This document shows positions 17,459 to 25,241 of a DNA stretch of 64,000 bases, one piece after another. The stretch spans positions 1 through 64,000 of the forward strand of contig JAUXWS010000028.1 of assembly GCA_030685015.1 (NCBI GenBank), read 5' to 3'. Position 1 is the stretch's first letter. Every line of letters begins with the position of its first letter. The stretch comes from a bacterium (lineage in GTDB: Bacteria > CAIWAD01). The position numbers and the translations under genes were made by a program. The notes beneath the pieces are model-generated. The model saw only the letters and a list, made by a program, of their open reading frames with translations, made no database searches and was not told the DNA's origin.

Positions 17459-17500
17459 GATGTTACAGCGGAACTTTTTCGGCAGGGATGTAACATTCCG
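17459..17500 (+). promoter_or_regulatory. Candidate ECF promoter/operator between divergent genes
   Basis: The near-palindromic word GGATGTTACA (17458-17467) recurs as GGATGTAACA (17486-17495), so the pair is both a direct and an inverted repeat. A GGAAC box, the usual ECF -35 core, lies between them at 17470-17474, about 83 bases before the ATG at 17557. A -10 box is not convincing. The placement between the sigma gene and its divergent neighbour supports a regulatory role, but it is inference. Confidence 0.45.
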
Positions 17501-17556
17501 CGGCGCGGACTCCTCCCATGTAGCGGACAACAGAGCTTTCAAGAGAGGACCACACC

Positions 17557-18093
17557 ATGAGCAGCCAGATCGCCCATGCCGACACGGCCGTCACCACCAT
17601 CCAGCCGTCCGCCCGCGTCGAACCCGTCTACATCAAGGACAGCGCGCCACCGGCGGAGATCCTCGTGCCCGTCACATTCTTCCTGGTGGTCTTCGGCGCC
17701 GCGGTGCTCTCCATGTACTTCAGGTTCCGCACCCGCCGCCTGAACCAGGAGGAGCGCCTGCGGGCCATGGAGCTGCACATCCCCATTCCGCCGGAGCCCC
17801 AGCGGGCCAGGGGCAATCCCTACATCATGCCCATGCTGCTCATCGGATGCGGGCTGGGCTTGCTGGTCCTCTGGGCCAACCTCCAGGGCGACGACCGCGT
17901 GGTGGCGCTGGGCTTCAGCACCATCGGCCTGTTCGCGGGCCTGGCCTGGCTGGCCGCGATCTGGTTCAACAGCGGGGCGCGGGAGCGGCAGGAGCGCCTG
18001 GCGGAATTGGAAACCCAGGCTTACGTGGCCGCCATGGAGCGTGCCGTCCATCCGCCAGCGCCGCCCCAGCCGCCCGTGCCGCCGGTTCTTTGA
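17557..18093 (+). CDS. Membrane protein, possible ECF sigma target
   Basis: The product has 178 residues: a polar N-terminus, a membrane helix at about 34-52 (ILVPVTFFLVVFGAAVLSMYF), a charged linker, two further helices (about 88-106 and 112-132), then a Glu/Arg-rich helix and a Pro-rich tail. The layout resembles DUF6249-type small membrane proteins, but I am not certain of the family. A good ribosome binding site (GAGAGGA) precedes the ATG. It faces the ECF sigma operon across a short region with repeated TGTTACA/TGTAACA words, so it is the obvious candidate for control by that sigma factor. A strong terminator follows. Confidence 0.65.
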   Translation: MSSQIAHADTAVTTIQPSARVEPVYIKDSAPPAEILVPVTFFLVVFGAAVLSMYFRFRTRRLNQEERLRAMELHIPIPPEPQRARGNPYIMPMLLIGCGLGLLVLWANLQGDDRVVALGFSTIGLFAGLAWLAAIWFNSGARERQERLAELETQAYVAAMERAVHPPAPPQPPVPPVL

Positions 18094-18119
18094 GTCGACG
18101 CGCCGTCGAGCTGCATTTT

Positions 18120-18155
18120 GCGGGCGGTCTGGCGGAACCGCCCGCTTTTCTGTTT
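18120..18155 (+). terminator. Rho-independent terminator
   Basis: A perfect 9-bp stem GCGGGCGGT / ACCGCCCGC (18120-18128 and 18137-18145) with an 8-base loop is followed directly by TTTTCTGTTT. It lies 27 bases after the stop of the gene at 17557 and ends that transcript before the GH13 gene. Confidence 0.9.
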
Positions 18156-18230
18156 GAGCCTGCGGCCGGTCTTTGCCATGCTGGGTCCGGGCGGTGCGCG
18201 GAAGACCGCCTGCAGCAGCAGGAGATTCCC

Positions 18231-20102
18231 ATGACGCGCTCCCTGTGCCTTTGCCTGATCTGTTTTCCCGCCATCCTGTCGGCGGCCGATCCGCCCGCTC
18301 CCGCCTGGTCCCACGATGCCGTCTGGTACCAGGTCTTTGTCGAACGCTTCTGGAACGGCGATCCGGGCAACGATCCCGTCATCCGTGACGCCCAGGGAGC
18401 CTGGCCGCACGGCAAGCCGCCCGCCTGGAGCACCACGCCCTGGGGCTGGGACTGGTACCGGCCCGATCCCTGGGTGAGGCCCGAGGATGGCGATTTCTAC
18501 ACCTGGGTCCATCACCGGCGCTATGGGGGTGACCTCCAGGGCGTGCTGGACCGCCTGGACGACCTGCAGGCCCTGGGGGTGACCGCCCTCTACCTGAATC
18601 CCGTCAACGACGCCCCCAGCCTGCACAAGTATGACGCCCGCGCCTGGCATCACGTGGACCGCTGTTTCGGACCCGATCCCGGCGGGGACGAGATCCTCGC
18701 TGTCCTGGAGGATCCGGCCGACCCTGCCACCTGGAAGTGGACGGCCGCCGACAAACTCCTGCTCAAGCTCATCCGGGAGCTGCATGGCCGGGGCATGCGC
18801 CTCATCCTGGACTTCTCCTGGAACCACACCGGGACGGAGTTCTGGGCCTTCCAGGATCTGCGGACGCGCGGCGCGGCCTCACCCTTCGCCTCGTGGTACC
18901 AGGTGCGGAGCTGGGACGACCCCGCCACCGCGGCCGACGAGTTCGACTGGGAGGGCTGGGCGGGCATCCGCGAGCTGCCCGTCGTGCGGCAAACGGAGCA
19001 GCCCGGGGGAAGGCGCGGCGGCCTGTGCCGGGACTGCACCCTCGACGAGGGGGTGGCGGCGCACGTGCTGGCCGTCACCCGCCGCTGGCTGGATCCCGAC
19101 GGGGATGGCGACCCCGCCGATGGCGTGGACGGCATCCGCCTGGACGTGGCCGAGCAGGTGCCCTTGGGCTTCTGGTTGCGCTATCGCGACGAGGTGAAGC
19201 GCATCAATCCACAGGCCCTGCTGGTGGGGGAGATCTGGTGGGAGCGCTGGCCCCTCGACATGATGGACCCCAAACCCTGGCTCGAGGCCTTCGACGCCGT
19301 CATGCATTACCACTGGTACATGCCCGTGCGCAGCTTCTTCGCCCAGACGCCCCCCTGGCTGACGGCGACGGGACTGGCCGCCCACCTGGACTCGCTCTAC
19401 GCGGGCATGGCCGACGACCGCCGACGGGCCATGATGAACCTCTGCGCCAGCCACGACACGCCCCGCCTGGCCAGCTGCGTGGCCAACCGCGGCCGCTACA
19501 AGCACCAGGTCAATCCGCGCGAGAACAGCGCCACCCGGCTGGGGCCACCCAGCGGGGAGGATGTGGCGGTCATCCGCCTCATCCGCGTGCTGCAATACAC
19601 GTGGCATGGAGCGCCGCACATCTGGAATGGCGACGAGTTCCTCATGTGGGGGGCCGACGACCCGGACAACCGCAAGCCCATTGTGTGGCCGGACTACGCC
19701 TACGAGGCGGAGTCCGTCCGACCCTTCGGGGACGGTCTTTCCCAAGGTCTGGTGACGCCCACGCCCGTGGTGGCGGACACGGCGCATCGTGATTTCCTGG
19801 CCCGCCTCGCCGCCCTCCGCGCGTCGGATCCGGACCTGTTCTCCGCGGGGGAGCGGCGCTGGATCCTGCTCGATGACCCGCGGGGCCTGCTGGGCTATGA
19901 GCGGACGCTGGACGGGCGACGAGCCGTCGTGTTGTTCAACCGGGGAGCGGGGGAGGCGGTCGTCACGCTTGACCTGGCGCCGGGCAGTTGGCGCAACGCG
20001 CTGGAAGGGGCGGTCTGGAGCCGGGAGCTGGAGGGGCCGGCGGAGTTCCGCTTGGAGGCGCTGACGGCGCAGGTGTGGCTGCGGCAGCCGGAGCGCCCCT
20101 GA
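18231..20102 (+). CDS. Exported GH13 alpha-amylase-family glycosidase
   Basis: The product has 623 residues with a Sec signal peptide (ending LSAADPP). The GH13 barrel shows the standard conserved regions: DFSWNHTG (region I), DGIRLDVAEQ with the nucleophile Asp (about residue 304), GEIWWE with the acid/base Glu (about 332) and ASHDTPR with the transition-state Asp (about 407). A C-terminal beta domain (about 520-623) completes it. The early motif AVWYQVFVERFWNGD is typical of neopullulanase/cyclomaltodextrinase-like enzymes; exact specificity is unknown. AGGAG precedes the ATG at 18231; a longer in-frame opening to 17460 only runs through the previous gene and the terminator. Confidence 0.92.
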   Translation: MTRSLCLCLICFPAILSAADPPAPAWSHDAVWYQVFVERFWNGDPGNDPVIRDAQGAWPHGKPPAWSTTPWGWDWYRPDPWVRPEDGDFYTWVHHRRYGGDLQGVLDRLDDLQALGVTALYLNPVNDAPSLHKYDARAWHHVDRCFGPDPGGDEILAVLEDPADPATWKWTAADKLLLKLIRELHGRGMRLILDFSWNHTGTEFWAFQDLRTRGAASPFASWYQVRSWDDPATAADEFDWEGWAGIRELPVVRQTEQPGGRRGGLCRDCTLDEGVAAHVLAVTRRWLDPDGDGDPADGVDGIRLDVAEQVPLGFWLRYRDEVKRINPQALLVGEIWWERWPLDMMDPKPWLEAFDAVMHYHWYMPVRSFFAQTPPWLTATGLAAHLDSLYAGMADDRRRAMMNLCASHDTPRLASCVANRGRYKHQVNPRENSATRLGPPSGEDVAVIRLIRVLQYTWHGAPHIWNGDEFLMWGADDPDNRKPIVWPDYAYEAESVRPFGDGLSQGLVTPTPVVADTAHRDFLARLAALRASDPDLFSAGERRWILLDDPRGLLGYERTLDGRRAVVLFNRGAGEAVVTLDLAPGSWRNALEGAVWSRELEGPAEFRLEALTAQVWLRQPERP

Positions 20103-20314
20103 GCAAGTCCTCTTGCGCGTGCGCTGGCGCAAGCTGCGCCGGCTGTTGATCAAGGCCGCGGCCCTCCTGCTGGCGGCTGCTGTGGGCGGCGTGGCGGGAT
20201 CCCGCTTCGCTGGCGATGGCGAATTGCACGTCCTTCAGTCCGCCAGGACCTTCGCCCAATCGCTGTCCATTTCTACCTTCAAGGCGCCACTCACACTAGG
20301 CGCGAGAACCACCC
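20103..20314. other. Intergenic region before restriction island
   Basis: I see no convincing gene, promoter or repeat here. A short frame opening with TTG at 20113 encodes a basic hydrophobic start but runs across the methylase start and has no homology I recognise. Confidence 0.4.
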
Positions 20315-23300
20315 ATGCCCCGCAAGAAAGCCTCTCCAGGGAGCGAAGCGAAGGGGCGCGTCGACGCCCTGCGGCACACGGCCACCCGGGCCAACAATCC
20401 GCCGGCCGGGCTGGAAGGGGCGGGCTCCATCGCGCCGCTGCCGCCGCTGCGCCATGAGTACAATCCGCACTTGTCACCCGCACTGCGCACCAGCGATGAT
20501 CCGCTGAAGACCGACCGCCTGCCCGAGCTGCTGGAGACTGCCTGCCAGCGCGCCCTGACGGAAGAGGAGGCGCGGCTGCTGGCGGAGGCCCTGCGCCGTC
20601 ACGAGCCCTGGCTGGAGTGGAGCGGCAAGCGCGAGGCGCCCTGGTTCGTGACCGACCCCGTGGCCCTGCACATCCACGAACGGGTCTCCACCCAGGCCAT
20701 CCTCAAGGTGCTGGCGCGGGAGGACGTGCAGCGCGACCTCTTCGCCGACCCGCAGCAGAGCTACGCCCAGGCCGTGCAGTTCTACCAGCACGAGGTGGAC
20801 TGGGCCAACCGCCTGATCCTGGGGGACAGCCTGCAGGTGATGGCCAGCTTGGCCAGGCGGGAGAACCTGGCCGGCAAGGTGCAGATGATCTACCTGGACC
20901 CGCCCTACGGCATCTCCTTCAAGAGCAACTTCCAGCCCAGCCTGGGCCAGCGCGACGTGAAGGACCGCGTGCAGGACCTGACCCGCGAGCCGGAGATGGT
21001 CAAGGCCTACCGCGACACCTGGACCCTGGGCATCCACAGCTACCTGGCCTACCTGCGCGACCGCCTGATCCTGGCGCGGGAGCTGCTGGCGGAGACGGGC
21101 AGCATCTTTGTCCAAATCAGCGACGAGAACCTGCACCGGGTGCGGCTGGTGATGGATGAGGTGTTCCGCACTGAGAACTATGTCGCCTCGATCCAATTCC
21201 AGAAAACCACATCGGCGACCAACACCTACATACCGATCGTCTCGGACACGTTGCTGTGGTACGCGAAGGATGCGACGAAGACCAAGTACCGCCCTGTATA
21301 CAACGAGAAGCAGCCAAGTGGTGAAGGTGCGGATCACTACCGCAACGTGTTCCTGCCTTCCGGAGAAAGACGACAGTACGAGAACGGAGAGCGACTGCCC
21401 AAGGGCGCAGATCTCTTCACAGCAGACAATCTTACTTCAGCCAGCATTGGTCGTGATAAAGGAGAAGGGGCGGCGTGTTGGTTTCCTGTCTCGGTTGACG
21501 GAAAGGAGTTCACGCCGAATGAGAAGAACCGCTGGAAGACCAACGAGGAGGGCATGCGCCGTCTGATCGGAGCGGAGCGTGTCATGGCTCAGGAAAACAC
21601 GCATCGCTACTTGAGGCGACTCTCAGATTTCTCGGCCTATGCTCAACATTCGCTTTGGACGGATGTGGGTGGCGCGCCAGATCGAGTCTACATCGTGCAG
21701 ACCAACAATCGAGTCATCGAGCGTTGCCTGCTCATGACCACCGACCCTGGTGATCTGGTGTTGGATCCCACCTGCGGCAGCGGCACCACGGCCTTCGTGG
21801 CGGAGCAGTGGGGGCGGCGCTGGATCACCTGCGACACCAGCCGCGTGGCCCTGGCCCTGGCCCGCCAGCGCCTGCTCACCGCCAAGTACGCCATGTACAA
21901 GCTACGCCCCCTCAGCGCGGAGGACCTGGAGCGCAACCCCAAGGGTGCCTGGCTTCCGGCTCCTTCCCCCTCCCAGGGGGAAGGCCGGGATGGGGGTTCA
22001 CCACCGACTTCACGCTTCACCTTCCAGTGCAAGACCGTCTCCCACATCACCCTGAAGAGCATCGCCCGCAACAGCTCCCTGGACCCCATCTTCGCCCGCC
22101 ACGAGCCCATCCTGGCGGCGCATCTTGCGGAGTTGAACGCCGCCTTGGCGAAGGTGACGCCCGAGCTGCGCCGCACCCTGGCCACCAAGCTGCTGGAGAA
22201 GCAGAAGAAGGAGGGCAAGCGCGCCATCAGCGAGGCTGACCGCCGCCGCTGGCAACTACCGGACAGCGCCTGGCGGGAGTGGGAGGTCCCCTATGACACC
22301 GACCCGGACTGGCCCGCGCCGCTGGCCCGGGCGCTGGCCGCCTACCGCGCCGCCTGGCGCGCCAAGATGGACGAGGTGAACCGCTGCATCGAGGCCAATG
22401 CCCCGCTGGAGGAACTGGTGGACAAGCCGGATCCCGTCGGCGGCGTGGTGCGGGTGGCCGGCCCCTTCACGGTGGAGGGCGTCATCGCCCGCGAGGAAGG
22501 ACCGGACAGCCCCATCGGCGGCGCGCCGGACGGGGAGCTGGAGACTTTCGCCGGCGCAGCCGGCCTGGGCGCGGCCGTCAACGCGGAGGCCCACCTGCAC
22601 AAGATGCTGCGCCTGCTCAAGGCCAGCGGCGTGGACTTCCCCGGCAACCACAACCAGCGCTTCCTGGGCCTGGAGCCGCTCAGCGAGGCCGGCCTGCTGC
22701 ACGCCGAGGGCGAGTGGAGCACGGACGGCGGCACCCGTCGAGTGGCTGTCAGCATCGGCCCCGCGATGGGCAACCTCAGCGCCTGGCAGGTGGAGGAGGT
22801 GGTGCGCCAGGCCAGCCGGCGCGGCCACGACGAGCTGGTCTTCGCCGCCTTCGGCTTCGATGCCGCCGCCCAGGACGCCATCGAGCAGGCCCAGCATCCC
22901 CACCTGCGTCTGCACATGGCGCTCATCCGACCCGACGTGGCCATGGACGACCTGCTTAAGACCCAACCCGGCAGCCAGATCTTCACCGTCTTCAGCGCGC
23001 CGCGGGTGAAGGCGCCCGAACGACAGGGCGACGGTCAGTTCGTGCTTGAGGTGGAAGGCATGGATGTCTACGACCCGGTGGGGAACACGCTCCATCCCAC
23101 CAGCCGGGAGCGCATCGCCGCCTGGTTCCTGGACGGCGACTACGACGGCCGCACCTTCTGCATCAGCCAGGCCTTTTTTCCCGACCACACCAAGTGGGAC
23201 CGGCTGGCCAAAGCCCTGGGCGACGTGGGCGCCGTGGAGCAAAGCGCCTTTGCGGCCTTGCGCGGCTTCCGAAGCCTGCCCGTACCGCGCCCGGCGCGCC

Positions 23301-23404
23301 ACAAGCCCGGCGAACGTTGGCGCGTGGCGGTGAAGGTCATCGATCCGCGCGGCAACGAGGGCCTGCGCGTGGTGGAGATGCCGGACGAAGGAGCGCGGCC
23401 ATGA
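20315..23404 (+). CDS. Type III-like DNA adenine methyltransferase (Mod)
   Basis: The product has 1029 residues, longer than the usual 600-700 for type III Mod proteins. Motif IV (DPPYG, about residue 195) comes before motif I (DPTCGSGTTAF, about 484), the beta-class N6-adenine order. The stretch between them is the target recognition region; its DNA is visibly lower in G+C. At about 549-562 the protein reads PSPSQGEGRDGGSPP, which is a translated palindromic repeat also found between genes elsewhere in the window. The long C-terminal part (about 570-1029) has no motif I recognise. It is the first of four overlapping genes with ATPase, DUF4276 and Res. The ribosome binding site is weak. Confidence 0.9.
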   Translation: MPRKKASPGSEAKGRVDALRHTATRANNPPAGLEGAGSIAPLPPLRHEYNPHLSPALRTSDDPLKTDRLPELLETACQRALTEEEARLLAEALRRHEPWLEWSGKREAPWFVTDPVALHIHERVSTQAILKVLAREDVQRDLFADPQQSYAQAVQFYQHEVDWANRLILGDSLQVMASLARRENLAGKVQMIYLDPPYGISFKSNFQPSLGQRDVKDRVQDLTREPEMVKAYRDTWTLGIHSYLAYLRDRLILARELLAETGSIFVQISDENLHRVRLVMDEVFRTENYVASIQFQKTTSATNTYIPIVSDTLLWYAKDATKTKYRPVYNEKQPSGEGADHYRNVFLPSGERRQYENGERLPKGADLFTADNLTSASIGRDKGEGAACWFPVSVDGKEFTPNEKNRWKTNEEGMRRLIGAERVMAQENTHRYLRRLSDFSAYAQHSLWTDVGGAPDRVYIVQTNNRVIERCLLMTTDPGDLVLDPTCGSGTTAFVAEQWGRRWITCDTSRVALALARQRLLTAKYAMYKLRPLSAEDLERNPKGAWLPAPSPSQGEGRDGGSPPTSRFTFQCKTVSHITLKSIARNSSLDPIFARHEPILAAHLAELNAALAKVTPELRRTLATKLLEKQKKEGKRAISEADRRRWQLPDSAWREWEVPYDTDPDWPAPLARALAAYRAAWRAKMDEVNRCIEANAPLEELVDKPDPVGGVVRVAGPFTVEGVIAREEGPDSPIGGAPDGELETFAGAAGLGAAVNAEAHLHKMLRLLKASGVDFPGNHNQRFLGLEPLSEAGLLHAEGEWSTDGGTRRVAVSIGPAMGNLSAWQVEEVVRQASRRGHDELVFAAFGFDAAAQDAIEQAQHPHLRLHMALIRPDVAMDDLLKTQPGSQIFTVFSAPRVKAPERQGDGQFVLEVEGMDVYDPVGNTLHPTSRERIAAWFLDGDYDGRTFCISQAFFPDHTKWDRLAKALGDVGAVEQSAFAALRGFRSLPVPRPARHKPGERWRVAVKVIDPRGNEGLRVVEMPDEGARP
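21961..22000 (+). repeat. Palindromic repeat copy A inside mod
   Basis: About 40 bases with the pattern CCTTCCCCCTCCCAGGGGGA followed by AGGCCGGGATGGGGGTT. The first 20 bases form an inverted repeat of CCTTCCCCCT and AGGGGGAAGG type. The same word occurs between genes at 38084-38123, 38141-38180 and, inverted, 40372-40410. Here it is in frame and without a stop codon. Confidence 0.9.
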
Positions 23405-24633
23405 TCTCGGACTATCTGCCCATCCGCCGCCTCTCCCTGCTGCGCTTCCGCAGCCTGGAGCAGGCGGAGATCGACTTCCACAATCCGCTTTTTCTCGTTG
23501 GCAAGAACGGCGCGGGCAAGAGCAACATCCTCAAGGCCCTGCGTTTTATCAGCGACTGCATGTCGCAGCCCCTGGAAAGCGTCATCGAGAACCAGGGCGG
23601 CTTGAATGTGGTGTGCTTCCGCTCGAACACAAGCCTTCGACCTGCCTCCACGGGGTTGCGTCTGGATTTCCAGATCGGCCAGGATCCGTTGACCAGGGGC
23701 TGGTATGCGTTCGAGTTGCGGGCCTTGAAGGGACGTGATTTCGAAGTGACGCGGGAGAGCTGTCGCCTTGTCCATCCTTCGGCCTCCGTCCACTTTGACC
23801 GCGGAAAGGCCCGGTTCAGCACCAACCTGCCGGGCATCGCCCCGACCGTGGAGCCGCGCGACCTGCTGATGCCGTTGCTTTCCGGCACGCCGCAGTTGGC
23901 TCCCGTGGCGGCCCTGCTCAAAGGCCTCCGTGTCTATTCCATTCTTCCGGCGGAGATCCAGAAGTCACAACAGGTGGACTCCGGACAGGTTCTGAGGCCG
24001 GATGGCGGAAACGTGGCGACGATGCTGGGCCATCTTTCCTCGAAGGAGGGCGGTAAAGGACGCCTGCTCGATCTGCTCCGCACCGTGATCCCGGAAGTGA
24101 CCCGGGTGGACGCGAGACGGTGGGGCGACCGAATCAGCCTGGAGTTCCGGCAGAAGTCGACAAGCGGCGCGGACGCGGCATCGGGCGACCGCTCCGTGAC
24201 ACATCCGGCTTCGGCCATGTCCGACGGCACCCTGCGCGCCCTGGGCATCCTGGTGGCCTTCCTGCAGAAACCTCGGCCAACCCTGCTGGCGCTCGAGGAG
24301 CCGGAGACCACGCTGCATCCAAGCGCGCTGCACTCGATCCTTGATTTGGCGCGCTCCTTCACCACGGACACCCAGGTGGTGGTGACCACCCACAGTCCCG
24401 ACCTGCTGGACATCAAGTGGCTGGAACCCGAAAACCTGCGCCTGGTGGTGTCCGAAGGTGGCAGGTCCGTAGTGCTGGAAGTGGGCGAGGCCGCACGAAG
24501 CGTGATGCGCGACCACATCATGGGCGCTGGTGAGCTTTTCCGGTCCTATGCGCTGCGCCCGGAAGTACGGCCGGCAGCGGTCCATGAAGGGCCGCCGCCG
24601 CCCTTCGACCTCTTCACGGAGGTCAGGCCATGA
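23401..24633 (+). CDS. AAA family ATPase (OLD/RecF-like)
   Basis: The product has 410 residues. Walker A is GKNGAGKSN (about residues 38-46) after an N-terminal LRFRSLEQAEIDF strand of the SMC/RecF/OLD type. The signature-like stretch AMSDGTLRALGILVAF (about 273-288) is followed by Walker B LLALEEPETTLHP (about 298-310) and the switch His in TTHSPDLLD (about 326-334). There is no Toprim nuclease domain of its own; the next gene may supply it. It starts within the mod stop codon (ATGA) and overlaps the DUF4276 gene by four bases, so it belongs to the restriction operon. ATPase plus Toprim pairs occur in several phage-defence systems. Confidence 0.88.
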   Translation: MISDYLPIRRLSLLRFRSLEQAEIDFHNPLFLVGKNGAGKSNILKALRFISDCMSQPLESVIENQGGLNVVCFRSNTSLRPASTGLRLDFQIGQDPLTRGWYAFELRALKGRDFEVTRESCRLVHPSASVHFDRGKARFSTNLPGIAPTVEPRDLLMPLLSGTPQLAPVAALLKGLRVYSILPAEIQKSQQVDSGQVLRPDGGNVATMLGHLSSKEGGKGRLLDLLRTVIPEVTRVDARRWGDRISLEFRQKSTSGADAASGDRSVTHPASAMSDGTLRALGILVAFLQKPRPTLLALEEPETTLHPSALHSILDLARSFTTDTQVVVTTHSPDLLDIKWLEPENLRLVVSEGGRSVVLEVGEAARSVMRDHIMGAGELFRSYALRPEVRPAAVHEGPPPPFDLFTEVRP

Positions 24634-25241
24634 TCCTGGCCTTTGTCGAAGGGGAAGGCGAGGCACTAGCCGTGCCGCTGTTACTGCGTCGCCTGGTGTG
24701 GGAGATGCAGGTTTTCGATGTCCAGATCGGCACCGCCGTGCGTCGCACGAGGGATCGATTGGCCGGCAGGGATGGCTTGCGGGCGACGATGGATCTGGCG
24801 CGCAGGATCAAGGATGTCGAGGGCGTCTTGTTGCTGCTGGATGCCGATGATGACTGCCCTGCGGTAGAAGGACCCCGCATCACCGAATGGCTGCGGGATG
24901 TGGCGCCGGATGTCAGAAGCGGCCTGGTGATGGCCAATCGTGAGTACGAAGCCTGGTTTCTGGCATCCTGGGAGACCATGACCGAAACGGGCGACCGGGC
25001 TCGCCTGATGAATGATCCGGATGTTCCACGTGATGCCAAGGGTCGGGTTGCGCGTGGCTTGGGCATCCGCTACCACGAGCCATTCGACCAGGTGAGACTT
25101 ACCAACCTCATCGATTTGCGAGTGGCGGCGCAACGCTCCCGCTCCTTCCGCAAGCTGGTGATGGAGGTGGAGCGGCTGCTCCGCCGATGCGGCCGCCAGC
25201 CCATCTCTTTCCTCGGCGAGGTATCCCATGGCCAAGGCTGA
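24630..25241 (+). CDS. DUF4276 Toprim-like protein
   Basis: The product has 203 residues. The N-terminal FVEGEGE motif (Glu at about 7, 9 and 11) and LLLLDADDDCP (about 69-79) match the Glu...Asp-x-Asp layout of the Toprim fold seen in the DUF4276 family. A conserved MANREYEAWFLAS stretch follows (about 93-105). This is consistent with a metal-dependent nuclease or regulatory partner of the ATPase encoded just upstream; the two genes overlap by four bases. It overlaps the Res gene by 14 bases. No catalytic data can be claimed from sequence alone. Confidence 0.82.
   Translation: MILAFVEGEGEALAVPLLLRRLVWEMQVFDVQIGTAVRRTRDRLAGRDGLRATMDLARRIKDVEGVLLLLDADDDCPAVEGPRITEWLRDVAPDVRSGLVMANREYEAWFLASWETMTETGDRARLMNDPDVPRDAKGRVARGLGIRYHEPFDQVRLTNLIDLRVAAQRSRSFRKLVMEVERLLRRCGRQPISFLGEVSHGQG

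Noticed and set aside
17460-18230. In-frame 5' extension of the GH13 gene
   Set aside because: It crosses the membrane protein gene at 17557 and a strong terminator; the ATG at 18231 has a ribosome binding site and a signal peptide.
20113-20457. Short plus-strand frame overlapping the mod start
   Set aside because: It begins with TTG, has no ribosome binding site, overlaps mod by over 140 bases and has a meaningless C-terminal half.
23401-25241. Gabija-type (GajA/GajB) defence pair
   Set aside because: The ATPase lacks its own Toprim domain and the second gene is a small Toprim-like protein, not a UvrD-type helicase.
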